Shown: positions 31,295 to 38,045 of the stretch, one piece after another
How positions within the stretch are numbered: position 1 is the first letter of the stretch
Layout of the letters: the number at the start of each line of letters is the position of its first letter
Origin: a virus
DNA: 64,000 bases
IMG/VR virus record: IMGVR_UViG_3300032214_001459
Coordinates: 1 to 64,000 of that record
Direction: 5' to 3' (one strand)
Translations under genes and position numbers: made by a program
Notes under the pieces: model-generated
Seen by the model: only the letters and a program-made list of their open reading frames with translations
Database searches by the model: none
What the model was told of the DNA's origin: nothing

Positions 31295-31749
31295 TATTTT
31301 TCCCTTGTAATTGGTCCACCAGTTACCCAAGCTCTACAAGTTCTCTTTGATGCGCATTTAAAGTCAAATGCTTCGCAGTAGCCAAGTTGGCCTGCGCCAT
31401 CTATTGCTTCCCACTCGTCTTTCCTCTCGCCACCAGTAACACCACCCTCTATGCATGCCATCATGGATGGGGTTTTTATAAAAAGCGAACAGTTGCCGCA
31501 TAGTTGTTTCTTCGCCGAAGCGGAGTCAACTTCCCATTCTTTTGCAATCTTTTTCCAATAGTCTTCATTTGGCTCAGCTGGATTTAATGGTCCGTACATT
31601 GCTGTATCAATAGCCTTTTTACGATTCCGCAGATTAACAGCAATATCCTTTGTGGCTGTAGGGCATTTACCGGACGAAGAAGCGTCTTTTTCTTCGAATC
31701 GAAAACCTTTCACAACACCACTGTATGTGCCCCACGTTTCGTTACTCAT
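31294..31749 (-). CDS. Cys-rich protein, possible HiPIP-like iron-sulfur protein
   Basis: The 151-aa protein starts MSNETWGTYSGVVKGF. After a charged helical half it has KKQLCGNCSLF, MMACIEGG, LGYCEAFDFKC and KRTCRAW, with C-x2-C and single cysteines in the order and spacing of high-potential iron-sulfur proteins. A zinc site is the alternative. The start at 31749 sits 1 nt from the stop of the upstream membrane protein. It directly precedes the ferredoxin gene, so the two may act in one electron-transfer step. Confidence 0.55.
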   Translation of the reverse strand: MSNETWGTYSGVVKGFRFEEKDASSSGKCPTATKDIAVNLRNRKKAIDTAMYGPLNPAEPNEDYWKKIAKEWEVDSASAKKQLCGNCSLFIKTPSMMACIEGGVTGGERKDEWEAIDGAGQLGYCEAFDFKCASKRTCRAWVTGGPITREK

Positions 31750-31750
31750 A

Positions 31751-32032
31751 TTACTCTTCGCTATCTGGGATACCGTTACCGTTTTTATCTTCGGCATTTC
31801 TCCCGGTTGAAATCATCAATCCGGCTAGCGTACCAGTAATAAAGGTTGCCACAGAGGAGAGCACGCCAAAGAACATCTTGTCGTTTTCGGCTTGAGCACC
31901 AATCGGTTGCGTAACGAATACGAGTGCCCAAAGGACTCCAACGGTTGTGATGAGGAGAACAAATCCAAGCATGCAGCCAATAACAAACTTAAGGCGAGCA
32001 TCTAGTTCGGCTGCTGTTAGGCGTGGTCTCAT
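31751..32032 (-). CDS. Two-helix membrane protein (93 aa)
   Basis: The protein starts MRPRLTAAELDARLKFVIG and has two hydrophobic helices (about residues 15-37 and 54-74), then a polar Asp-rich end (DKNGNGIPDSEE). Its size and shape fit a holin-like or small structural membrane protein. I chose ATG 32032 because it overlaps the stop of the upstream lipoprotein gene (ATGA); longer frames would start inside that gene. Confidence 0.55.
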   Translation of the reverse strand: MRPRLTAAELDARLKFVIGCMLGFVLLITTVGVLWALVFVTQPIGAQAENDKMFFGVLSSVATFITGTLAGLMISTGRNAEDKNGNGIPDSEE

Positions 32033-32262
32033 GGGGCTACTACCTCTCCTGTTGTTGTTTCTGTTACTTCTGCGCTTGGGTCCCATCCAAGCAGCGTTTC
32101 TGTACACGCGCCATCTACTTTGCATTCTGGTGGCTCACATTCACTTTTGCCCCAGTTCTCGGGGTCTTGGCATGCATAACGATATCCACCATCATAGCCG
32201 CAGGCTGAAACTGCAATCAGCATGATTGGAAGCAGTTTAATTAATCGTGTTGACTTGTGCAT
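32029..32262 (-). CDS. Small putative lipoprotein (77 aa)
   Basis: A signal-type N-terminus (MHKSTRLIKLLPIMLIAVSAC) ends in a lipobox-like VSAC, followed by a Cys-rich, Pro/Glu-rich mature part (RYACQDPENWGKSECEPPECKVDGACTE). It should be exported and may be lipid-anchored, with two or more disulfides outside the cell. Small lipoproteins beside holin-like genes can be spanins or superinfection-exclusion factors; neither is shown. The start overlaps the metallothionein-like frame by 22 nt. Confidence 0.55.
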   Translation of the reverse strand: MHKSTRLIKLLPIMLIAVSACGYDGGYRYACQDPENWGKSECEPPECKVDGACTETLLGWDPSAEVTETTTGEVVAP

Positions 32263-32369
32263 GCGCTGGCACCCATCAATTCGGCGCAAGTACAATCGTT
32301 CGCGCACCAAGTCTCACAACTGCAATGTGCACATTGGCACTCAGACTTTTCATGGCTACCGGGCATCAT
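32241..32369 (-). CDS. Metallothionein-like Cys-rich microprotein (42 aa)
   Basis: A frame from the double ATG at 32369/32366 to TAA 32241 encodes 42 residues with eight cysteines: E-C-Q-C-A-H-C-S-C-E-T-W-C-A-N-D-C-T-C at residues 10-28 and one more near the end. C-x-C-x2-C-x-C is the core of bacterial SmtA/BmtA-type metallothioneins, which bind zinc, copper or cadmium. AAAGGA lies just upstream. It overlaps the end of the holin-like gene by 14 nt and the start of the lipoprotein gene by 22 nt, as tightly packed phage genes often do. It is too short for homology to be certain. Confidence 0.5.
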   Translation of the reverse strand: MMPGSHEKSECQCAHCSCETWCANDCTCAELMGASACTSQHD

Positions 32370-32628
32370 TTTCCTTTGCTTTTACTGGAGCTTTTTTGTC
32401 AACCTTGTTAAACACATCATTGATTTCAGAACTTGAAAGTTTTCCATCTTCCAAAAATGCCCGCGAGAGGCCCTCGATTACGACTGCAACCCCTGCAATT
32501 CCAGCCATGAAGACAGCTTTGTGTACCGGAACACCAGCGATAGTTCCTGCACCGATAACACCAAGACCAGATGCGGCGAAAGTAGCAAGAATTCTAAGTA
32601 AAACATTTACAGTTAAGTCCTTTTTCAT
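32356..32628 (-). CDS. Holin-like membrane protein (90 aa)
   Basis: Two hydrophobic, Gly/Ala-rich helices (about residues 7-29 and 33-52) are followed by a charged C-terminal tail of 35 residues ending DKKAPVKAKENDAR. This is the shape of class II holins. The endolysin-like gene is 22 kb away, so a structural membrane role is also possible. GATAAT (32635-32640, minus) ends 6 nt before the ATG and there is no ribosome site. Confidence 0.55.
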   Translation of the reverse strand: MKKDLTVNVLLRILATFAASGLGVIGAGTIAGVPVHKAVFMAGIAGVAVVIEGLSRAFLEDGKLSSSEINDVFNKVDKKAPVKAKENDAR

Positions 32629-32634
32629 ACAACC

Positions 32635-32640
32635 ATTATC
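32635..32640 (-). promoter_or_regulatory. GATAAT -10 box of the holin-like gene
   Basis: GATAAT on the minus strand ends 6 nt before ATG 32628, the leaderless geometry seen elsewhere in the window. Confidence 0.45.
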
Positions 32641-32652
32641 CCATACTTGCGG

Positions 32653-33054
32653 TTATTTGATTTTGAACTCAGCCCATGTTTTGTCGCCAATTCCAAAGTA
32701 TTCCCTAGCAAGACCAGACTGGATTATGTCAATATTCAAGCAGGCTGTTTTCGGGTCATCCACGTTGTCGGATGAGAAGATTCTTGCCAATATCCGTCCG
32801 TATTTATCGTTTTTGTCAGGAATTGTATTTACAAAAACCCATTTATGGTTTGTGAGCCACTCTTCTGTGAATTTCTTGGCTTTAAGACCGAGCTCTTTTT
32901 CGGCAAGGTCTTTAGTACGTGATTCTGGAGTATTTACCCCGTACAGGCGAACCCTCATTTTGTGATGAATATTAAACCCAAGGTCGACCATTAATTCGAT
33001 TGTGTCTCCATCAATGACCTTTAAGAGCGTTGCCCCATACCAGAATCGTTCCAT
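32653..33054 (-). CDS. Staphylococcal-nuclease-like endonuclease
   Basis: The 133-aa protein is a single SNase domain: VIDGDTIELMVDLGF, RVRLYGVNTPES (one catalytic Arg region), KYGRILARIF (second catalytic Arg). These nucleases cut DNA and RNA with calcium. There is no signal peptide, so it is cytoplasmic or packaged. Its ATG overlaps the stop of the upstream 503-aa gene (TAATG). In phages it may degrade host DNA or recycle nucleotides. Confidence 0.85.
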   Translation of the reverse strand: MERFWYGATLLKVIDGDTIELMVDLGFNIHHKMRVRLYGVNTPESRTKDLAEKELGLKAKKFTEEWLTNHKWVFVNTIPDKNDKYGRILARIFSSDNVDDPKTACLNIDIIQSGLAREYFGIGDKTWAEFKIK

Positions 33055-34565
33055 TAGTACTTGGATATTCCGTTATTTTTGCCTGGCGTTCTCTTCGGTG
33101 CTGGTGGGCCAACTTGTGGCTTTGGCTTAAAAAACCCTGGGTCTGGGTTCTTATCCTTGTCAACTCGTGGACCTCTAGCAGGACCACTGGCCTGTTCTGT
33201 CCTGTCGGCTCCAGGTCGTGTGGCAGAAGGATTGCTGGTTCGTGGGTATCTGTCAGCAGGCTTTTGGTCACGTGGGCTTGATGGGGAAGGTTTCTGACCA
33301 GGAGGATACTTCTTGCCTGGCTCTGGATACCTATCCGCTGGTTTCTGGTCGCGCGGCTTTGATGGGGAAGGCTTCTGTCCTGGTGGGTACTTCTTCTCAG
33401 GGTCGGGATACCTATCTGCAGGCTTTCCTGGCTCGTAACCCTTTGGATAAGGAGGGTTTGGCTTGGGGTTAGGCTTTTTAGGTGGTTCTGAACTGGTTGC
33501 TGGTTTCTTTGATTCTCCAGCACGAACCCTTCTATCGTATTCAGCTCTTGCTGCCCTGCGGGCTGCACGCTCTTTTTCGTCACGGTCTTCTTTTTTGGCG
33601 TTTGCAGTAATTCCCTGTTTCTTCAATTGATTTCTAACAAAACGCTTTCTATCTTCATCCTGAGTGAATTTGGCTCTTGCTTCAGCTCTTGCGTCTCTTT
33701 CGTTTTCTGGTCTGTCATAAATCTGATTCTGAATTTGACCTTTGCCGTCTTCCTCGGGGACAATCCTTCCCATTCGTGTCGGCGTTATTCCTCTTCTTGC
33801 TAACTCGCGTCGGACTTCTTGTCTTCTTCGCTTTTCAAGGAATGAGTTACTTAGTTTCTTGTATGGCTCTCTTTGTTTTTTAGGCTTGGCTTGCTCGTTT
33901 TCTGTACCGTCGAAAACTGTTCCGTCACCATCACGGTCGATTTCGTCTTCTGGATTGCTTCCTGGTGGTGGTGCGCCTCCAGCGCGTTGTCCTATCGATT
34001 GTCCAAGAGCAGAGCCGCCAGCTTTTACTTCAATTTCTTCGAATTCTTCTGACTTCTTTTTTGAGTTCTCATATCTTTCAAGAAGTCTTCTTCCTTTTGC
34101 CGCCAATGCAGCAGCATCTTCTGCATTCTTTGGAACTCTCTCGCCCCAAGCCGTAGCGGACAACGCAAGCCTTGTTGCTCTTCCTTTTTCATCAACCATT
34201 GGTCCGGATGGATTTGTGAAGAAGCGTGTGAGGAATGAACCTTTTCTTCTCATCTTCTCTGGAGTATCTGCTGGCCCTTTTACTCCAGGCTTCAAATTTG
34301 CGCCTTCAGTGCGCTTGAAGAACTTTCTTCCTTCAGCAGTAAGACCACCATCTGGGTCCTTTAGTGCTGACTTTTCTTCTCTTTCATCGAACTTGTCTGA
34401 CAGTTCGTCAAAAACTCGTGCGCCGTAATACTCGTCATAGAGTGGCGTTCCTTCAAGATGTACTTTTCCATCTTCTGTGGGTTCGATTATCAAATCGCTC
34501 TTTATGAAAATCTCTTCGATTTTGAGCAATTCTTCGTACATTGAGTCAATTTCGTTGTTATCCAT
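33054..34565 (-). CDS. Virion-type protein with tandem PPGQKPSPS repeats (503 aa)
   Basis: The protein lies just downstream of the major capsid gene. It has a helical N-terminal half, a segment with the DRDGDGTVFDG motif that also occurs in two giant proteins, a very Arg/Glu-rich coiled middle, and a Pro/Lys-rich tail with near-identical units DRYP-x-P-x-KKYPPGQKPSPS separated by PRDQKPA. A late structural or DNA-associated role fits the position and composition, but no family is recognised. The start is uncertain: I use ATG 34565; an in-frame GTG at 34583 is the alternative. A terminator lies between it and the capsid gene. Confidence 0.6.
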   Translation of the reverse strand: MDNNEIDSMYEELLKIEEIFIKSDLIIEPTEDGKVHLEGTPLYDEYYGARVFDELSDKFDEREEKSALKDPDGGLTAEGRKFFKRTEGANLKPGVKGPADTPEKMRRKGSFLTRFFTNPSGPMVDEKGRATRLALSATAWGERVPKNAEDAAALAAKGRRLLERYENSKKKSEEFEEIEVKAGGSALGQSIGQRAGGAPPPGSNPEDEIDRDGDGTVFDGTENEQAKPKKQREPYKKLSNSFLEKRRRQEVRRELARRGITPTRMGRIVPEEDGKGQIQNQIYDRPENERDARAEARAKFTQDEDRKRFVRNQLKKQGITANAKKEDRDEKERAARRAARAEYDRRVRAGESKKPATSSEPPKKPNPKPNPPYPKGYEPGKPADRYPDPEKKYPPGQKPSPSKPRDQKPADRYPEPGKKYPPGQKPSPSSPRDQKPADRYPRTSNPSATRPGADRTEQASGPARGPRVDKDKNPDPGFFKPKPQVGPPAPKRTPGKNNGISKY

Positions 34566-34595
34566 GATTACCAATTCTCGCACATAAATGTCCGT

Positions 34596-34643
34596 ACAAA
34601 AGAAACACCCCCGATTTCGCCATTATGGCTACTCTCGGGGGTG
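34596..34643 (-). terminator. Rho-independent terminator after the major capsid gene
   Basis: On the minus strand CACCCCCGA pairs with TCGGGGGTG around a 20-base loop and is followed by TTTCTTTTGT. It lies 30 nt after the capsid stop, consistent with a strongly expressed separate unit and partial read-through to the next genes. Confidence 0.8.
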
Positions 34644-34672
34644 AGACTTAATTTTGCCTTAAAGGCTGAGTA

Positions 34673-36055
34673 TTACGGTGCCGTTGGAGCGTTGTCGAAT
34701 GTGACTTCAACGAATGCTTCTGGACGCTTGACAGCGAGAGCAAGTCTCTGTTCTGCCAAAACGACGATTGCGTTGCGCACGAAGAAGTCGCTGTGCTGTT
34801 CGCTGATGCGAATGCTTGCTTCTTCTCTGTCGTACAACTGAGCGCCGGTTCCGAACGCACCAACAAGTGCCTTGCCTTCGGTCATTGCTGGAGTGTCAAT
34901 GATTGGCATTCTCCATACCTTTGGCTCGCCACCCATTGCAACTGACACAGCAACCAAGTACTGGCCATTGCCATCCTTGGTCAACTCGATGTCTTCCCAA
35001 TCGTTCGGGTGCAACACGATACCCGATGGCTCGTAGTAAGCCAAGAAGGAGAGTGTTGCAGCACGACGGAGAGCGTCTGCCTTGGTGTCACCCATACCAG
35101 CTGTTGCCGAGTAGGCACCAGATGACCATGAGTATTGCTGAACGTTTGGTGTGTTCATGATTCCGAGGAGGTTTTCGCCAGCACCGTTACCGTTGAGGAT
35201 TTGATTATCCTCAAGAAGACGGAGACCGTACATCAACTCGTTGTCGATGATTGAGCGCAACTGTGGCTCATCGGCGAGGACGTTGCGGTGTGCAGCTTCC
35301 CAGTGTGCCAATGTGCGGATAGGAGCTTGCTCACCAACGAATGCGAATGAAGATTGTGGCTTCAAACCAAATGCTGTTCCAGCTGATGTTCTTTCAGCAA
35401 CTGATGATGCCGAGTTTACTCCAGCTCCAGCCTGAAGGGTTGTGAAACCAAGCTGACGGAAGTACTCGATAACTGCTGCGTTTGTTCTACGAACTGGGAA
35501 CAAGTCACGAACACGCTTCGTACGCATCGGAGGAAGAACCATTGCATCGCGCTGAACTGTTCCAAACTCACCGAGGCGGCTGTTTGTTACTGCAGTTGTT
35601 GGCAATGCTGTGTAAATGTCCTTCTGCTGAATGCCGAAGTTGTGTGTTGTCAATGAAGTTGCAACCTGCCATGGTGATGACATGTTTGCACCGTTACGAC
35701 CGTTAGCCAATGACTTGAATTCTGGTGAATCCAAGAACATCTGACCAATTGTCTTAACTTCATGTGAAGAAAGTTGTCTGAAGTCTGCTGATGCAGCTGC
35801 GTATGCGGCTGAAACAGTTTCTCCTTGTGGCTGATTTGACCATGACTCAACTGAGCCCATTGTCTCGAGGTCGGACAAGAGTGACTTAATTTCCTTGATG
35901 TCTCTCATGTTCTTATCGAAAGCTGTTTTCTGGTCTGCCGAAACTACAACAGTTCCTTCTTCGATTTTGAATGAATCTGCAATGGCCTTGTTTTCTGCCA
36001 TCTTACCGCGAAGAGCTGATTGCAACTCTTCTGTTCTTGCTGTGTCTTGCGACAT
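34673..36055 (-). CDS. HK97-fold major capsid protein
   Basis: The 460-aa protein fits the HK97 family. It has a charged helical N-terminal region (1-95) like the scaffolding delta domain, then TIGQMFLDSPEFKSL, the usual start of the mature chain, and the later segments VRDLFPVRRTN, EYFRQLGF and VLHPNDWEDIELTKDGNGQYL (A-domain) typical of the fold. L-S-S at residues 95-97 marks where the delta domain should be removed by the prohead protease. AGGAG lies 8 nt before ATG 36055. Codon use looks more G/C-ending than in neighbours, as expected for high expression. It is followed by a terminator. Confidence 0.93.
   Translation of the reverse strand: MSQDTARTEELQSALRGKMAENKAIADSFKIEEGTVVVSADQKTAFDKNMRDIKEIKSLLSDLETMGSVESWSNQPQGETVSAAYAAASADFRQLSSHEVKTIGQMFLDSPEFKSLANGRNGANMSSPWQVATSLTTHNFGIQQKDIYTALPTTAVTNSRLGEFGTVQRDAMVLPPMRTKRVRDLFPVRRTNAAVIEYFRQLGFTTLQAGAGVNSASSVAERTSAGTAFGLKPQSSFAFVGEQAPIRTLAHWEAAHRNVLADEPQLRSIIDNELMYGLRLLEDNQILNGNGAGENLLGIMNTPNVQQYSWSSGAYSATAGMGDTKADALRRAATLSFLAYYEPSGIVLHPNDWEDIELTKDGNGQYLVAVSVAMGGEPKVWRMPIIDTPAMTEGKALVGAFGTGAQLYDREEASIRISEQHSDFFVRNAIVVLAEQRLALAVKRPEAFVEVTFDNAPTAP
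35765..35773 (-). other. Leu-Ser-Ser at the expected capsid cleavage point
   Basis: Codons for L95-S96-S97 of the major capsid protein lie three residues before KTIGQMF, the usual beginning of the mature HK97-type chain. The same tripeptide is the core of the L-S-S-G sites in the giant proteins. Cleavage here is inferred. Confidence 0.5.
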
Positions 36056-36207
36056 ATTTTTTCTCCTATTGAGATGTGAGGGTTGATTATGTTTACTTAC
36101 CGTGGCTTAGGTAAGCACCCAGCCCTGTGATATCAAAATTAACAGATATTTGTCACTACTTAGTGCAACTAATTAAGTTTCACAACAAAAGTGTGTAAAT
36201 ATATAAT
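36056..36207 (-). promoter_or_regulatory. Leader and probable promoter region of the capsid gene
   Basis: This 152-bp gap is the largest in the head-gene series and precedes a strongly expressed gene, so a promoter is expected. AT-rich palindromic sequence (TAAATATATAATTTA near 36196-36210) and several partial -35/-10 matches are present, but no single promoter stands out. Confidence 0.4.
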
Positions 36208-37284
36208 TTACTTTTTTTTGTTCAATCTTTGGCTCAATGGAACCTTTGGATTTTTCTTAGCAAGCACTGTTCTGACGGCAGATTCCATTCGTTCTTTTTC
36301 TCTGTTTTGAATGTTTCTGCGCCCAAGCGATGTTGACCCAGTTCTGTTCGAATAATCAGTCATATTCGTGCATGGCATCCAGACGACTCGTCCGTTTTTG
36401 GACATTCTTCGGCTTATTCCTATGCAGCCAAGCTGACGCGAACGAGCTCTTGCTGACTCTTGGTCCAAGAACACGTCTTGCGCATTTTCATTGACATATT
36501 CAGGGCCGATTGATTTACCAGAAACAATTCCAACTCCAGGAACGCCAACTATCCCCCGTATCGGCTTTTCTTGCAGTTCCTCAAATTGTTGATTTGGGTT
36601 CATTCGCCTTCTTCCCTTTGCCCTGGTCTTTGGACCAGACGACTCGGGGACTACTGTTCTCCACTTAGGACCTTCTGCGAGGTTGGAAATTCTGTCCATC
36701 TCTTCCATTGTCGAACATGGCATCCAATTGCCGTCTTTATCCTTGTGCACACCAGAACAACCAATCATTTTTGCGACATTCATCGCTTCCTGAAGTTTTT
36801 TGTCTGACTTTATTCTTATTTCATTGAATAGATTTAGCAATTTTGTTTCTGAATCAGAGTCAGCAAAGTAGCTTTTCCGCGCAGAACGACCAGCATCGGC
36901 TGCAGCCTGAGTGTTTGCAACAAACTGCTTTCCAAGTTTGCTTCCTTTTTTCTTTTTTGCATTTGTTGCTTTTTTCTGAGCGTCACTAAGCTTTGACCAT
37001 GCCTTTTTAGGCAGATACCGAGTCGTTCCACCATCCCTGATAGCTGGCTTGCCGTCGGATGTAGTCCATTTTTCTTTTGTCCAGTCAGAAAGAGAACGCT
37101 GGGTCTTGGACTTACCCCCACGATAACCACCGCCATTTTTCTTGTATGCAGCAGCTAGGAGTTGCGCCTTCCTGGCCGACCATTGACCGCTGCGACCACC
37201 AAGGGAGCCATTCAAAATCCTATTTTTAAGGCTCTCCCGTAGCTTTGGCTTCGTATATGTCGATGCTCTTTTTCTTTCGCTCAT
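36208..37284 (-). CDS. DUF5872-like protein with two GC-x-G...MPC repeats (358 aa)
   Basis: Residues 10-125 match the DUF5872 pattern found in phage and bacterial proteins (GQWSARKAQLLAAAYKKNGGG, RSLSDWTKEKW, TRYLPKKAWSKLSD). The C-terminal half has two copies of a Cys motif: IGCSGVHKDKDGNWMPC near 185 and LGCIGISRRMSKNGRVVWMPC near 305, which may each bind zinc or form a disulfide. The protein is highly basic. Its place next to the major capsid gene suggests a virion or DNA-packaging-related part. The ATG overlaps the stop of the upstream gene (ATGA). Confidence 0.65.
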   Translation of the reverse strand: MSERKRASTYTKPKLRESLKNRILNGSLGGRSGQWSARKAQLLAAAYKKNGGGYRGGKSKTQRSLSDWTKEKWTTSDGKPAIRDGGTTRYLPKKAWSKLSDAQKKATNAKKKKGSKLGKQFVANTQAAADAGRSARKSYFADSDSETKLLNLFNEIRIKSDKKLQEAMNVAKMIGCSGVHKDKDGNWMPCSTMEEMDRISNLAEGPKWRTVVPESSGPKTRAKGRRRMNPNQQFEELQEKPIRGIVGVPGVGIVSGKSIGPEYVNENAQDVFLDQESARARSRQLGCIGISRRMSKNGRVVWMPCTNMTDYSNRTGSTSLGRRNIQNREKERMESAVRTVLAKKNPKVPLSQRLNKKK

Positions 37285-38045
37285 GAGAGCCTCTTCAGTC
37301 TTGACTTTATTGATTCAGAATACCTATGCTCAGGTCTTACTGACTTTTCTGAAATTTCTTCAATCCTTTTTGATAGCGCACTTGAGCGTCTAGTCAATCT
37401 AGTTCCATCAAGATTGCTCACCATTGACTTTCGAGCAAATCTTCTCATTTGGCCTTCGCCAACATAGTTGTTGATTTTATCTATTGAGTGGTTTGTGATT
37501 CTCTTAGAGTCCTTTTGTACTATCTGGTTGATTGAGGAATCAAATCCAATACCGTAAGCAGACAGAGACGTTATAACAGAACTCTTTTTTAATCTACTCT
37601 TAAATGAGCCGGCTTTAAATGCGACCATGTTTATCTTTGCGGTCACATTAGAGAATTTACGTATTTGCTTTCCAGAATGTTGCGAAGATTCCTTGCCTTC
37701 CGAGAGGATGCTTCTTTCTTTAAATGCCTTTCCTCTTGTTTTTCTATCAAACTCAGTTTTTATTGCTGGGACTATCGTTGACTCGATATTTGATACGTCC
37801 ATTATTGATTTACTGATATATGTTTCAAAAAGCGCAGCAGTATTACCCGTGATTGACTTGAACTCAGTTATTTCTACACCGTCAGGCATCGACTTACTAT
37901 CAATGGAGCCAGTCTTGAGGATGTGCTGAGTGACCGACTTACCGTACTCATTGATACCGTGAACAGAAACCATTCCCTCTTCTCGAACAGCTATAACCAG
38001 TGGTGTATTTCTTACTGAGTCTTTTATTACTGCATATGTTTTCAT
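37281..38045 (-). CDS. Basic hypothetical protein, head-gene region (254 aa)
   Basis: No family recognised. It has a beta-rich N-terminus (MKTYAVIKDSVRNTPLVIAV), then a Ser/Lys/Arg-rich region with RFARKSMVSNLDGTRLTRRSSAL. The gene overlaps both neighbours (TAATG upstream, ATGA downstream), so it is translationally coupled within the head-gene unit. A minor structural or packaged role is likely from position only. Confidence 0.55.
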   Translation of the reverse strand: MKTYAVIKDSVRNTPLVIAVREEGMVSVHGINEYGKSVTQHILKTGSIDSKSMPDGVEITEFKSITGNTAALFETYISKSIMDVSNIESTIVPAIKTEFDRKTRGKAFKERSILSEGKESSQHSGKQIRKFSNVTAKINMVAFKAGSFKSRLKKSSVITSLSAYGIGFDSSINQIVQKDSKRITNHSIDKINNYVGEGQMRRFARKSMVSNLDGTRLTRRSSALSKRIEEISEKSVRPEHRYSESIKSRLKRLS

